Below, piece after piece: positions 13,468-31,452 of a stretch of DNA of 64,000 bases. Position 1 is the stretch's first letter; every line of letters starts with the position of its first letter. Under the pieces are notes generated by a model. It saw only the letters and a list, made by a program, of their open reading frames with translations. It did no database searches and was not told the DNA's origin. Source of the DNA: Microbacterium lushaniae (GTDB taxonomy: Bacteria > Actinomycetota > Actinomycetes > Actinomycetales > Microbacteriaceae); the NCBI RefSeq assembly GCF_008727775.1, contig NZ_CP044232.1:1302001-1366000 (forward strand), read 5' to 3'. The position numbers and the translations under genes were made by a program.

Positions 13468-14268
13468 ATGCCCCTCACGCCGAGCCACGCCGTCGTGGCG
13501 CTGGCGTTCGTGCGGACGCCGCTCGTGCCGGCCGCGATCGCGGTGGGGGCGATGACGCCCGACCTTCCGCTGTTCGTCCGTGTCGTCGTCCCCGGCTACG
13601 GCGTGACCCATGACCTCGCCTGGCTTCCGGTCACCGTCGCGCTCGCCCTCGGCCTGCTGCTGATCTGGCGGATGCTGCTGCGCCCGGCGGTGCGGGAGCT
13701 TGCTCCCCGGGCGGTCGCCGCGCGGCTGCCCCGGCGATGGGACGCCTCGGCGGCGGACGGGCTGCGCGAGACCCTCGCCGTCGGCGCGAGCGGCGTCTCG
13801 TGGCCGGCGCTCGGGCTGGTCGTGCTCTCGCTCGCGATCGGCGTCGTCACGCACGTGGGGTGGGACCTGTTCACGCACGCGGGACGTGGAGGCGTGGATG
13901 TCGTGCCCGTCCTGGCCCAACGGTGGGGACCGCTCCCCGGGTACACGTGGCTGCAGCACGGCTCGAGCGTCCTGGGTCTGGCGATCCTCGCGGCGTGGGG
14001 TCTCGGGTGGCTGTCGCGTCGGCGTCCCGCGCCGGTCGATCGCGTCCTGCCGGCGGCGCTGCGCCTGGCGTGGTGGGTGTCGTTGCCGGTCGTGCTGATC
14101 AGCGCGTGGCTGGTCGGGCTCGCCGTCCTCGGGCCCCTGGACGCGGACTTCACCGCCGCGCATCTGGCGTATCGCGTGCTTCCGCCCGCGTGCGCCGTGT
14201 GGGGGCTGGCCACCGCCGCGCTGTGCGCCGGGATCCTCGTGCGGCGCCGCGCCGGAGCGTCGCGCTGA
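13468..14268 (+). CDS. DUF4184 family membrane protein
   Basis: A 266-residue integral membrane protein of the DUF4184 family. The N-terminal MPLTPSHAVVALAF with its early histidine and GAMTPDLPLF are the family signatures, and further His/Asp residues lie in THDLAW and THVGWDLFTH. These recall the metal-dependent YfhO/YdjM-like hydrolases that act at the membrane, but function is unknown. About six hydrophobic segments are visible. It starts 9 bases after the tyrS stop and probably shares its transcript. It is the last gene before the rRNA operon. Confidence 0.7.
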   Translation: MPLTPSHAVVALAFVRTPLVPAAIAVGAMTPDLPLFVRVVVPGYGVTHDLAWLPVTVALALGLLLIWRMLLRPAVRELAPRAVAARLPRRWDASAADGLRETLAVGASGVSWPALGLVVLSLAIGVVTHVGWDLFTHAGRGGVDVVPVLAQRWGPLPGYTWLQHGSSVLGLAILAAWGLGWLSRRRPAPVDRVLPAALRLAWWVSLPVVLISAWLVGLAVLGPLDADFTAAHLAYRVLPPACAVWGLATAALCAGILVRRRAGASR

Positions 14269-14319
14269 ACTCCACGGCGCCCGCGGAAACACGCGCGACA
14301 CGCCAGGGATGCACGCGAT

Positions 14320-14348
14320 TTGCCGAGTCCGCGCATCCCGCGTAATCT
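14320..14348 (+). promoter_or_regulatory. rRNA operon promoter P1
   Basis: TTGCCG (14320-14325), a 17-nt spacer and TAATCT (14343-14348) form a canonical sigma-70-type promoter about 440 bases upstream of the 16S gene. Confidence 0.7.
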
Positions 14349-14437
14349 CTTACTTGTTCGCCCCACAGGGGAGAGCGGAGAGGCCGGAAGGCCCCGCTTC
14401 CTCTCAAGCGGAGAACCACCCCCAACCTCACACCACC

Positions 14438-14466
14438 TTGAGTGTGACGACCTCCGGGTCTAGGAT
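14438..14466 (+). promoter_or_regulatory. rRNA operon promoter P2
   Basis: TTGAGT (14438-14443), a 17-nt spacer and TAGGAT (14461-14466) make a second well-spaced promoter. A perfect 14-bp palindrome GTTCCGATCGGAAC (14508-14521) follows about 40 bases downstream and could bind a regulator. Confidence 0.6.
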
Positions 14467-14558
14467 GGGGTTTCCCCCCGCCGCAAGGCTTGATCATCGA
14501 CACTTCGGTTCCGATCGGAACGAATGAAGTGCTGGCGCGTCAGGCTCACGGGGTGGGG

Positions 14559-14564
14559 TAAGGT
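14559..14564 (+). promoter_or_regulatory. Possible rRNA operon promoter P3 (-10 only)
   Basis: TAAGGT is followed closely by GTTGCCCTGCGGGC, a sequence resembling the start region of actinobacterial rRNA transcripts. No good -35 is seen 16-18 nt upstream. Confidence 0.35.
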
Positions 14565-14616
14565 AGAGAAGTTGCCCTGCGGGCGAGGCTGAGAGGCTGA
14601 GTAGCAGGAGCATCCG

Positions 14617-14640
14617 ATCCTTGAGAACTCAACAGCGTGC
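14617..14640 (+). promoter_or_regulatory. rRNA leader boxA-like antitermination element
   Basis: CTTGAGAACTCAACAGCGTG (14620-14639) in the leader matches the TTTGAGAACTC-type boxA known from actinobacterial rRNA leaders, the site for NusB/NusE loading. A similar sequence recurs in the spacer at 16586-16605. Hairpins follow at about 14662-14681 and at 14756-14775 (CCGAACC / GGTTCGG, a perfect 7 bp), probably leader processing or folding elements. Confidence 0.55.
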
Positions 14641-14790
14641 ACTTGTCAAATGCCAAAAAACCTCGCGGTCAGCTTTGCTGGCCGGTGAGATTCTTTTGAG
14701 ATTAAACGGATAAATGTCAGTAATGACATCCGATCGTCAGATCAAGCTCGCTCTGCCGAACCTATTCCGGTTCGGTGGTAGCAAAATTCT

Positions 14791-19825
<5,035 letters not shown>

Positions 19826-19928
19826 CACCGTTTTTGGTGCTTGCGTCCACTGAGTGGTTCCCGATGTACGGTCGGGAACAACAACACAACATAGAACTAC
19901 GTTTGTGTACGACTGAAACATCAATAGT

Positions 19929-20047
19929 GTTTCGGCGGCCATAGCGTGAGGGAAACGCCCGGTTACATTCCGAACCCGGAAGCTAAGCCTCACAGCGCCG
20001 ATGGTACTGCAGGGGGGACCCTGTGGGAGAGTAGGACACCGCCGGAC
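19929..20047 (+). rRNA. rrf: 5S ribosomal RNA
   Basis: 5S rRNA of about 119 nt, starting GTTTCGGCGGCCATAGCG and ending AGGACACCGCCGGAC. CCGAACCCGGAAGCTAAGCC (loop region) is present. The 5' and 3' ends pair as helix I. It lies about 103 bases after the 23S gene. Confidence 0.95.
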
Positions 20048-20056
20048 TTCTTCCGA

Positions 20057-20096
20057 GAAATGGCCACCCAACGCTGGGTGGCCATTTCGCGTTTAC
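20057..20096 (+). terminator. rRNA operon terminator
   Basis: A perfect 14-bp stem, GAAATGGCCACCCA (20057-20070) with TGGGTGGCCATTTC (20075-20088), has a 4-nt ACGC loop and sits 10 bases after the 5S gene. The downstream tail (GCGTTTAC) has only a short T-run, typical for high-GC actinobacteria. Confidence 0.85.
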
Positions 20097-20130
20097 AGAC
20101 CTGTTTTCGGGTGACGAGAAGGAGAAACCA

Positions 20131-21621
20131 GTGGCGACGGACGACCGCGACGACCGCGACGATCGCAAAGCGCGCGACGCGCGTGCTCGCGGAGGCGACC
20201 GAGGTTCTCAGGGGCACTCGCGGCCTCGTCAGGACGGAGCGGGTTCGTCGGACCGGAGCCGCGGCGACCGGCCGAATCGCGCGTCCGGGGATCGGCCGTA
20301 TCGCCCGTCGGGTGACCGTCCGGATCGCGGCTCCGGGGATCGTCCGTACCGCCCGTCGGGTGAGCGGCCGGATCGCGCGTCGGGTGATCGTCCCAACCGC
20401 GGCTCCGGGGATCGTCCGTACCGCCCGTCGGGTGAGCGTCCGGATCGCGGCGCCGGCGATCGTCCGTACCGCCCGTCGGGTGAGCGGCCGTATCGCCCGT
20501 CGGGTGACCGTCCGGATCGCGGCTCCGGGGATCGTCCGTACCGCCCGTCTGGGGATCGACCCAACCGCGGCGCCGGCGACCGCCCCTACCGCCCAACGGG
20601 TGAACGGCCGGATCGCGCGTCGGGTGATCGTCCCAACCGCGGCTCCGGGGATCGTCCGTACCGCCCGTCGGGTGAGCGCCCGAACCGGGCGTCCGGCGAC
20701 CGCCCCTACCGCCCGTCGGGCGAGGGCGACCGGCGCCGCGACTTCGGTGGCAGCCGCACCCCCGCGCCCCGCCGTGGCGGCGAAGCACCGCGCCGCGGTG
20801 ATGACCGGCGACCGCCACGGCCCATCCCGACCAGTGACGAACGCCGCGCACGCGTAGCCGAGCCGCCGCTGCCCGAGGAGATCACGGCACGCGATCTGGC
20901 AGCGCCCGCCCGCAACGAGCTGAAGACGCTGAGCAAGGAGAACGCCGAGCACGTCGCGCGCCACCTCGCGATGGCCGCCAAGCTCATCGACGAAGACCCC
21001 GCGCTCGCCCACGAGCACGCCCTCGCCGCCACGCGCCGTGCCGGCCGCGTCGCGGTCGTGCGCGAGACCGCGGCCATCACCGCGTACGCGGTCGGTGACT
21101 TCGCGCTGGCGCTGCGGGAACTGCGCACCTACCGCCGGATCTCCGGACGGGACGACCAGATTCCCCTCATCGTCGACAGCGAACGGGGAGTGGGCCGCCC
21201 GGATCGTGCGCTCGAGGTCGGCCGGTCCGTCGACCGCTCCACGCTGCCGGTGCCGGTGCGCGTGGAACTGGCGATCGCGATGTCGGGCGCACGCCTGGAT
21301 CTCGGGCAGGCGGAGGCGGCGCTGCGGGAGCTCGACATCCCCGAGCTCGATCCCGACCGCGCGTTCGAGTGGAGCCCCGGCCTCTTCGCCGCGCGCGCGA
21401 CCGTACTGGAAGAGCTCGGGCGCGACGAGGAGGCGGCACAGTGGTACGCCCGTGCCCAGGTCGCCGAAGACGCGCTGGACGCGGCCACCGGTGTCGCCGA
21501 CCGCGAAGTGATCGTCGTGGAAGACGTCGACGAGGACGAGGACGAGGACGAGGACGCCGCATCCAGCCCCGGCGACGCGGAAGAGCCCGCAGTGGGGGAC
21601 GACGCGGAGCACGATCGATGA
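20131..21621 (+). CDS. Octapeptide-repeat, Arg/Asp-rich protein with helical C-terminal domain
   Basis: A 496-residue protein in three parts. Residues 1-43 are charged and low-complexity. Residues 44-195 are 19 uninterrupted copies of an octapeptide with consensus [S/A/T]-G-[D/E]-R-P-[Y/D/N]-R-[P/G/A]. Residues from about 240 to 450 form an alanine-rich helical region with TPR-like character (ENAEHVARHLAMAAKLI, DPALAHEHALAATRRAGRVA), followed by an acidic tail DEDEDEDEDA. It should be cytoplasmic, as no signal or membrane segment is visible. The repeats are strongly basic and probably disordered, so RNA or ribosome binding is possible, but nothing proves it. Start GTG at 20131 follows a good Shine-Dalgarno GAAGGAG. 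It is the first gene after the rRNA terminator and overlaps the HAD gene by 4 bases. Confidence 0.7.
   Translation: MATDDRDDRDDRKARDARARGGDRGSQGHSRPRQDGAGSSDRSRGDRPNRASGDRPYRPSGDRPDRGSGDRPYRPSGERPDRASGDRPNRGSGDRPYRPSGERPDRGAGDRPYRPSGERPYRPSGDRPDRGSGDRPYRPSGDRPNRGAGDRPYRPTGERPDRASGDRPNRGSGDRPYRPSGERPNRASGDRPYRPSGEGDRRRDFGGSRTPAPRRGGEAPRRGDDRRPPRPIPTSDERRARVAEPPLPEEITARDLAAPARNELKTLSKENAEHVARHLAMAAKLIDEDPALAHEHALAATRRAGRVAVVRETAAITAYAVGDFALALRELRTYRRISGRDDQIPLIVDSERGVGRPDRALEVGRSVDRSTLPVPVRVELAIAMSGARLDLGQAEAALRELDIPELDPDRAFEWSPGLFAARATVLEELGRDEEAAQWYARAQVAEDALDAATGVADREVIVVEDVDEDEDEDEDAASSPGDAEEPAVGDDAEHDR
20260..20715 (+). repeat. 24-bp tandem repeat, 19 units
   Basis: Coding tandem repeat of 19 x 24 bp encoding the octapeptide array. 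Units alternate, for example GGGGATCGTCCGTACCGCCC and GGTGAGCGGCCGGATCGCGC types, giving a higher-order 48-bp periodicity. Near-identical units suggest recent expansion by slippage or recombination, so copy number may vary between strains. Long open frames on the other strand here are side-effects of the repeat. Confidence 0.9.
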
Positions 21622-22658
21622 TCGGGCGCCGGAAGCCTGCGCTGGGGGCGGCGCCCCTGGACGGCGTCGACGTCGTCCTCGCCGACCTCGACGGGGTCGT
21701 CTACGCCGGTCCGGGAGCCATCCCGCACGCGGTGGAGAGCCTCAACCGTGCCGCACGGGAAGGGCGCCGGCTCGGCTACATCACCAACAACGCCTCGCGC
21801 ACCGACGCGGCCGTCGCAGCCCATCTGACCGAACTGGGTCTCACCGTTCGCCCCGACGAGGTCGTCACGAGCCCCCAGGCGGCGATGCGCCTCCTGCGGG
21901 GCATCGTGCCGCCACCGGCCACCATCCTCGTCGTGGGCGGAGAGGGCCTGGTCGTCGAGGTGGAGAAGGCCGGATACACCGTCACGCGCAGCGCCGACGA
22001 CGCCCCGGCCGCCGTCGTGCAGGGGTTCGCGCCGGAGGTCGGCTGGATGCAGCTGGCCGAAGCCGCGTACGCGCTGCAGACTCCGGAGGACGAAGGCGGC
22101 ATCCCCTGGATCGCCACCAACACCGACTGGACGATCCCGCAGGCGCGCGGGGTGGCGCCGGGAAACGGCACGCTCGTGTCCGCCGTGCACACCGCTGTGG
22201 GGCGCCTGGCCACCGTCGCGGGCAAACCCGAGACGCCGATCTTCACCGAGGCGGTCGCCCGGTTCGGCGCGGATTCGCCTTTGTTCATCGGCGATCGGCT
22301 CGACACCGACATCCAGGGTGCGTCGCGGGCGGGGATCCCCTCCGCGCTCGTGCTGACCGGCATCGACCGTCCGAAGCACCTTCTGGCGGCCCCGCCGGAC
22401 GCCCGCCCGGAGTTCATCGTGAGTGATCTGCGCGAACTGTTCGAGCCGTACCCCGAGACCCTCGTGCGGGGAGAGCGGACCACCGTCGGCCGGTCGGTGG
22501 TGGAGATCGATGGCCCAGACCTGCGGATCGTGGACGAAGGCGACCGGCAGATCGACCTCGTGCGAGCCGCGACGGCGGCGGTGTGGTCGTCTGGACGTGC
22601 GATCTTCGGGTTCCGAGTGCCTGAACGCCTGTATGCCGACCCGTTCTGGCGCGTGTAG
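21618..22658 (+). CDS. HAD-IIA family hydrolase (NagD-like)
   Basis: A 346-residue HAD-superfamily phosphatase of subclass IIA. The nucleophile motif is LADLDGVVYAG (DxDGV, near residues 21-31), motif II is YITNNASRT, and motif IV is FIGDRLDTDIQGA with the metal-binding Asp pair. Relatives dephosphorylate small metabolites such as nucleotides, glycerol phosphate or 4-nitrophenyl phosphate; the actual substrate is not predictable. The C-terminal 60 residues after the HAD core are specific to actinobacterial members. The start overlaps the upstream stop (ATGA). Confidence 0.88.
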   Translation: MIGRRKPALGAAPLDGVDVVLADLDGVVYAGPGAIPHAVESLNRAAREGRRLGYITNNASRTDAAVAAHLTELGLTVRPDEVVTSPQAAMRLLRGIVPPPATILVVGGEGLVVEVEKAGYTVTRSADDAPAAVVQGFAPEVGWMQLAEAAYALQTPEDEGGIPWIATNTDWTIPQARGVAPGNGTLVSAVHTAVGRLATVAGKPETPIFTEAVARFGADSPLFIGDRLDTDIQGASRAGIPSALVLTGIDRPKHLLAAPPDARPEFIVSDLRELFEPYPETLVRGERTTVGRSVVEIDGPDLRIVDEGDRQIDLVRAATAAVWSSGRAIFGFRVPERLYADPFWRV

Positions 22659-22663
22659 GTCGT

Positions 22664-22669
22664 TACGAT
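22664..22669 (+). promoter_or_regulatory. -10 box for the small ORF-tlyA-nadK-recN operon
   Basis: TACGAT lies 6 nt before the ATG of the 57-codon ORF at 22676. It probably drives the whole overlapping set that follows. Confidence 0.5.
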
Positions 22670-22675
22670 AGCCGC

Positions 22676-22849
22676 ATGCCCGAGCCCGACGACACCGCCA
22701 CCGACGCCGGGCACGAGCTGATCAGCCGTCTGCGGGTGATCGAGTCGCAGCCGCTGGCCGATCGCGCCGACGCCTACGCCGCGCTCCACGACGAACTCGC
22801 TCGGCGCCTGGAGTCCGGTCCCGGTGCCGACAGCGGGTCGCGCGGATGA
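22676..22849 (+). CDS. Small hypothetical protein (57 aa) upstream of tlyA
   Basis: A 57-codon ORF with one predicted amphipathic helix (GHELISRLRVIESQPLADRA, then DAYAALHDELARRL). It has no signal or membrane segment. Its ATG follows a -10-like TACGAT by 6 nt, and its TGA overlaps the tlyA ATG by 4 bases, which strongly suggests that it is translated and coupled to tlyA. The regular heptad pattern of hydrophobic residues hints at a short coiled coil. Function unknown. Confidence 0.65.
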   Translation: MPEPDDTATDAGHELISRLRVIESQPLADRADAYAALHDELARRLESGPGADSGSRG

Positions 22850-23646
22850 CCGCTCGCCTCGACGCGGCCCTGGCCGCCCGCGGCCTGGCGCGCTCGCGCA
22901 CGCATGCCGCACAGCTCATCGCAGCCGGGGTGGTCAGCGTGGACGGGCGGCCCGTGGTGAAACCCTCCACGCCGGTCGCGGACGAGGCTCGCGTCGAGGT
23001 GGCGGCGGCGGACTCCTACGTCAGCCGTGCCGCGCACAAGCTCCTCGCGGGGCTCGATGCCTTCGGCATCGACGTGTCGGGTCGGGTGGCGCTGGACCTC
23101 GGCGCCTCCACGGGCGGTTTCACGCAGGTCCTGCGCGAGCGCGGGGCCTCGCCGGTGCTCGCCGTCGACGTGGGCCACGGCCAACTCGCCCCCGAGCTTG
23201 CCGCCGACCCCGCCGTCATCGCCGTCGAGGGATACAACGTGCGGTACATGGATGCGGCGAACCTCACCGCCGCGACCGGCGTCGCCGATTCCCCCACCGT
23301 CGTCACCGGCGACCTGTCGTTCATCTCGCTCACGCACGTGCTGCCGGCCGTAGCCGCCGTCGCCGCCCCCGGCGCCGACATCGTGCTGCTGATCAAGCCC
23401 CAGTTCGAAGTGGGCCGCACCGCCGTGAAGGGCGGGCTGGTCACCGATCCCGCGCTCCGGGCCGATGCCGTGAACACCGTGCTGTGGGCGGCGTGGGATG
23501 TCGGACTGCGCACGGCGGGGCTCATCGGGTCTCCGGTTCCCGGCACGCACGGCAACCGCGAGGTCGTGGCGCACCTGAGCACGGCACGCGGCAGCGATCC
23601 GTCAGAATGGTCAGGCACCGTGAACGAAGTGGCCGGTACCCGATGA
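22846..23646 (+). CDS. tlyA: TlyA family rRNA (cytidine-2'-O)-methyltransferase
   Basis: TlyA (266 aa) 2'-O-methylates 16S rRNA C1409 and, in some bacteria, 23S C1920; in mycobacteria this makes ribosomes sensitive to capreomycin. It has an N-terminal S4 domain (residues 2-60, LDAALAARGLARSRTHAAQLI), then an FtsJ-like methyltransferase with the SAM motif ALDLGASTGGFTQVLRERGA and catalytic-tetrad candidates including K in LLIKPQFE. It lies in the conserved order tlyA-nadK-recN with 4-base overlaps on both sides. Confidence 0.92.
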   Translation: MTARLDAALAARGLARSRTHAAQLIAAGVVSVDGRPVVKPSTPVADEARVEVAAADSYVSRAAHKLLAGLDAFGIDVSGRVALDLGASTGGFTQVLRERGASPVLAVDVGHGQLAPELAADPAVIAVEGYNVRYMDAANLTAATGVADSPTVVTGDLSFISLTHVLPAVAAVAAPGADIVLLIKPQFEVGRTAVKGGLVTDPALRADAVNTVLWAAWDVGLRTAGLIGSPVPGTHGNREVVAHLSTARGSDPSEWSGTVNEVAGTR

Positions 23647-24563
23647 ACTCGAGCGAACGCAGCATCCTGGTGGTCGTGCATTCCCGCCGCGACGACACCG
23701 TCGAGGCGGCGCGGCGTGTGCTGACCGAACTGCGTGCAGCCGGTGCGCGTCCGGTGCTGTCCGTCGACGACCGGGCCGCGCTGGGGGACCTGCTCGATCT
23801 GACGGGGGTCGGCACGCTCGCGCTGGACGTGCCCCTGGCCGACGTCGAACTGGCGATCGTCCTCGGCGGGGACGGCACGATCCTGCGTGCGGCCGAGCTC
23901 GTGCGCGGTGGCACGGCTCCCGTGCTCGGCATCAACCTCGGACATGTCGGATTCCTCGCCGAGATCGAACGCGACGACATGGACGACGCGGTGCGACGCG
24001 TCATCGCGCGCGACTACCGCGTGGAGGAGCGCCTGGCGCTGTCGGTGCGGGTGAAGGATGCCGCGAACACCGTGGTGTACGAGACGTGGGCGCTCAACGA
24101 GGCCACCGTCGAGAAGGCCAGCCGCGAGCGCATGCTCGAAGTGGTGATGGAGATCGACGGCCGGCCGCTGTCGTCGTTCGGGTGCGACGGCGTGGTGGTG
24201 GCCTCGCCGACCGGGTCCACCGCGTACAACTTCTCCGCCGGTGGCCCGGTGATCTGGCCCAACGTCGAGGCGATCGCCGTCGTGCCGCTGTCCGCGCACG
24301 CACTGTTCGCCCGTCCCCTCGTCGTCGACCCCGGCGCCGCCGTGGCGATCGAAGTGCTCGAACGCACGAGCGGCGGCGGCGTGCTGTGGTGCGACGGACG
24401 ACGCTCGCACGACCTGCCGCCGGGTGCGCGGGTCGTGGTGCGCCGCTCCAGCGTGCCGGTGCGTCTGGCTCGGCTGCACCCCGCCGCGTTCACCGATCGT
24501 CTCGTGCGCAAGTTCCGTCTGCCCGTCGAAGGATGGCGCGGCCCGGACAGGGGGACGGCGTGA
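23643..24563 (+). CDS. nadK: NAD kinase
   Basis: NadK (306 aa) phosphorylates NAD to NADP using ATP or polyphosphate. The GGDGT motif (in LGGDGTILRAAE), the GINLGHVGFLAE segment, the NEATVEK motif and SPTGSTAYNFSAGGP are all present in the expected order. ATG at 23643 overlaps the tlyA stop. The same frame is open further upstream, but that stretch is not NadK-like. Confidence 0.96.
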   Translation: MNSSERSILVVVHSRRDDTVEAARRVLTELRAAGARPVLSVDDRAALGDLLDLTGVGTLALDVPLADVELAIVLGGDGTILRAAELVRGGTAPVLGINLGHVGFLAEIERDDMDDAVRRVIARDYRVEERLALSVRVKDAANTVVYETWALNEATVEKASRERMLEVVMEIDGRPLSSFGCDGVVVASPTGSTAYNFSAGGPVIWPNVEAIAVVPLSAHALFARPLVVDPGAAVAIEVLERTSGGGVLWCDGRRSHDLPPGARVVVRRSSVPVRLARLHPAAFTDRLVRKFRLPVEGWRGPDRGTA

Positions 24564-26247
24564 TCGAGCAGATGCATCTGCGCGACCTGGGCGTCATCGC
24601 CGACGCGACCCTGCCCATCGGCACCGGGTTCACCGCGATCACCGGCGAGACCGGCGCGGGCAAGACCATGGTCGTCACGGGCCTGGGCCTGCTCCTGGGG
24701 CAACGGGCCGATTCGGGTGCCGTGCGCTCCGGTGCCGGCCAGGCGTCGGTGGAGGGGGTGTGGATCGTCCCCGAGGACGGGCCCGTTGCCGAGCGCGTGC
24801 GCGAGGCGGGAGGCGACGTCGAGCCGATCGGGGACGGGCGCGCCGAGGTGTATCTGGGACGGACCGTCTCCAGCGAAGGCCGCGGCCGCGCCACGGTGGG
24901 CGGGCGCACCGCCCCGGCCGGTGTGCTCGCCGACCTCGCCGATGACCTCGTGGTCGTGCACGGTCAATCCGAGCAGCTCCGTCTGCGCTCCGCCGCCGCC
25001 CAGCGCGACGCCCTCGACCGCTTCGGCGGGCAGCCGGTGGCGCGTGCACTGGCGGAGTATGGCCGGGCATACCAGGACTGGCGCGCCCTGGACGCCGAGC
25101 TGACCGCCCTCGAGAACGATCGCGACCAGCGCGCGCGCGAGGCCGAGGACCTGCGCATCCGTCTCGCCGAGATCGAGGCGGCCGCACCGGCGGCGGGGGA
25201 GGACGTGCAGCTGGCCGCGCGCGCCGAGCGCCTCGCCAACGTCGAGGAGGTTCGCCTGGCCGTCGTCACGGCGCACGAGGCGCTCTCCTCGGAAGCCGGC
25301 GCGCCCGATGTGACGACGCTGCTGGCCGAGGCCCGTCGCGCCCTCGAGCGCGCGGGCGATGCCGCACTGGGGGAGCTCGCCGAGCAGCTCGCCGAGGTGG
25401 GCTACCGCGTCGCCGACATCGCCGCGGCACTGTCGGGCCAGCTCGCCGATCTGGACGAGACCGGGCCCCACGAGCTGGCAGCCGTGGAGGAGCGGCGTGC
25501 GGTGCTGGCCGGTCTTTCGCGCACCCATGGGAGTCTGGAGGCGGCCCTGGAACTGCTGGAGACGGGGTCGGCCCGCCTCGCCGAACTGGACGACGACTCC
25601 GACCGCATCGAGCGCCTGGCCGCCGAGCGCACCGCGGCTGCTGCGCGCCTGGATGCAGCGGCCGAAGCGCTCACCGCGGTGCGCACCGACGCGGCCGGGC
25701 GCCTGGGGGAGGCCGTCACGCGCGAGCTGCACGCGCTCGCGCTGCCCGACGCGACCCTCACCGTCTCCGTGTCGCCCGGGCCGCCCTCGGCCACAGGCCG
25801 TGACGAGGTCACGATCCTGCTCGCCCCGCACCCCGGCGCCGAGCCACGCTCGGTGGCCCGGGGCGCCTCCGGGGGCGAACTCAGCCGCGTCATGCTCGCG
25901 CTGGAAGTCGTGCTCGCCGGCGTGGACCCCGTGCCCACGTTCGTGTTCGACGAGGTGGATGCGGGGATCGGCGGCGCCGCTGCCATCGAGGTGGGCCGCC
26001 GCCTCGCCCGCCTGGCCGAGACCTCACAGGTGATCGCCGTGACGCACCTCGCCCAGGTGGCGGCGTTCGCGGGGAATCACCTGTCGGTGGTCAAGGGCAC
26101 CGACGGTGCGGTGACGGCGTCGAGCGTGCGCAGACTGGAGGGCGCGGACCGGGAGGCGGAGATGGCGCGACTGCTGTCGGGTATGCCGGATTCGGAGGCC
26201 GCGCTGGCCCACGCGCGCGAGCTGCTGGACACCGGGCGTACGGTCCG

Positions 26248-26251
<4 letters not shown>
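24560..26251 (+). CDS. recN: DNA repair protein RecN
   Basis: RecN (563 aa) is an SMC-like ATPase that acts in double-strand break repair. Walker A GETGAGKT is at residues 29-36. A long coiled-coil-forming middle (about 155-370) is rich in Ala, Glu and Arg. The C-terminal head has the signature GASGGELSRVMLALE, Walker B TFVFDEVDAGIGG and the VIAVTHLAQVAAFA His loop. Start GTG overlaps the nadK stop, and the stop overlaps the next gene (GTGA). Confidence 0.95.
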
Positions 26252-30856
<4,605 letters not shown>

Positions 30857-30857
30857 C

Positions 30858-31451
30858 GTGGACGCCGCCCAGCTGCACGACGAGCCGGTGGACCCCGACG
30901 TCATCGCCAGCGAAGTCGTGTATCGCGGGGCGGTGTGGAACGTCCGCTCCGACACCGTGCGCTACGGCGACGGCGAGATCGTCCGGCAGTACGTCGAGCA
31001 CCCGGGGGCCGCGGCGGTCGTGGCACTGGACGACGAGGAGCGGATCGTCCTGATCCAGCAGTACCGTCACCCCCTTCGGCTGCGTGACTGGGAGATCCCG
31101 GCGGGGCTCCTGGATGTCGCGGGGGAGCCGCCGCTGGAGTCGGCCCGGCGCGAACTGGCCGAGGAGGTCGACCTCGTCGCCGAGCATTGGCAGCCGCTGC
31201 TGTCATTGCGCACGAGCCCCGGCGGCAACGACGAGGTCGTGCACGTGTTCCTGGCGCGCGGTCTCTCGGATGCTCCGCAGGCGTTCGCGCGTGCGGACGA
31301 GGAGGCCGACATCCGGGTCGCCCGCGTGCCGCTGAGCGACGTGGTCGACGCCGTCATGGCGGGCCGGCTGACCAACGGCATCCTCGTCGCGAGCGTCCTC
31401 GCCGCCGCCGAGGTGCTGCGGCGCGAGACGGGCGACACGGCGGGGCGGTGA
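30858..31451 (+). CDS. NUDIX hydrolase, ADP-ribose pyrophosphatase type
   Basis: A 197-residue NUDIX enzyme of the NudF/ADP-ribose pyrophosphatase group, which cleaves ADP-ribose and similar nucleotide sugars. It shows VLIQQYRHPLRLRDWEIPAG ahead of the box G-x5-E-x7-REL-x-EE (GLLDVAGEPPLESARRELAEEVDL). I chose GTG 30858, just after the pyrG stop; an in-frame GTG at 30828 would overlap pyrG by 29 bases. The neighbour after it is xerD, one base after its stop. Confidence 0.88.
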   Translation: MDAAQLHDEPVDPDVIASEVVYRGAVWNVRSDTVRYGDGEIVRQYVEHPGAAAVVALDDEERIVLIQQYRHPLRLRDWEIPAGLLDVAGEPPLESARRELAEEVDLVAEHWQPLLSLRTSPGGNDEVVHVFLARGLSDAPQAFARADEEADIRVARVPLSDVVDAVMAGRLTNGILVASVLAAAEVLRRETGDTAGR

Positions 31452-31452
31452 C

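Noticed and set aside
20260..20715. Possible CRISPR array.
   Set aside because: The repeats are 24 bp, directly adjacent without spacers, and translate in frame as an octapeptide array.
19946..21612. Long open frames on both strands overlapping the octapeptide-repeat gene (for example minus-strand 19990-21612 and plus-strand 19946-20857).
   Set aside because: They arise because a 24-bp repeat without stop codons stays open in other frames. They run into 5S rRNA or lack ribosome sites, while the 20131-21621 frame has a good Shine-Dalgarno and a structured C-terminus.
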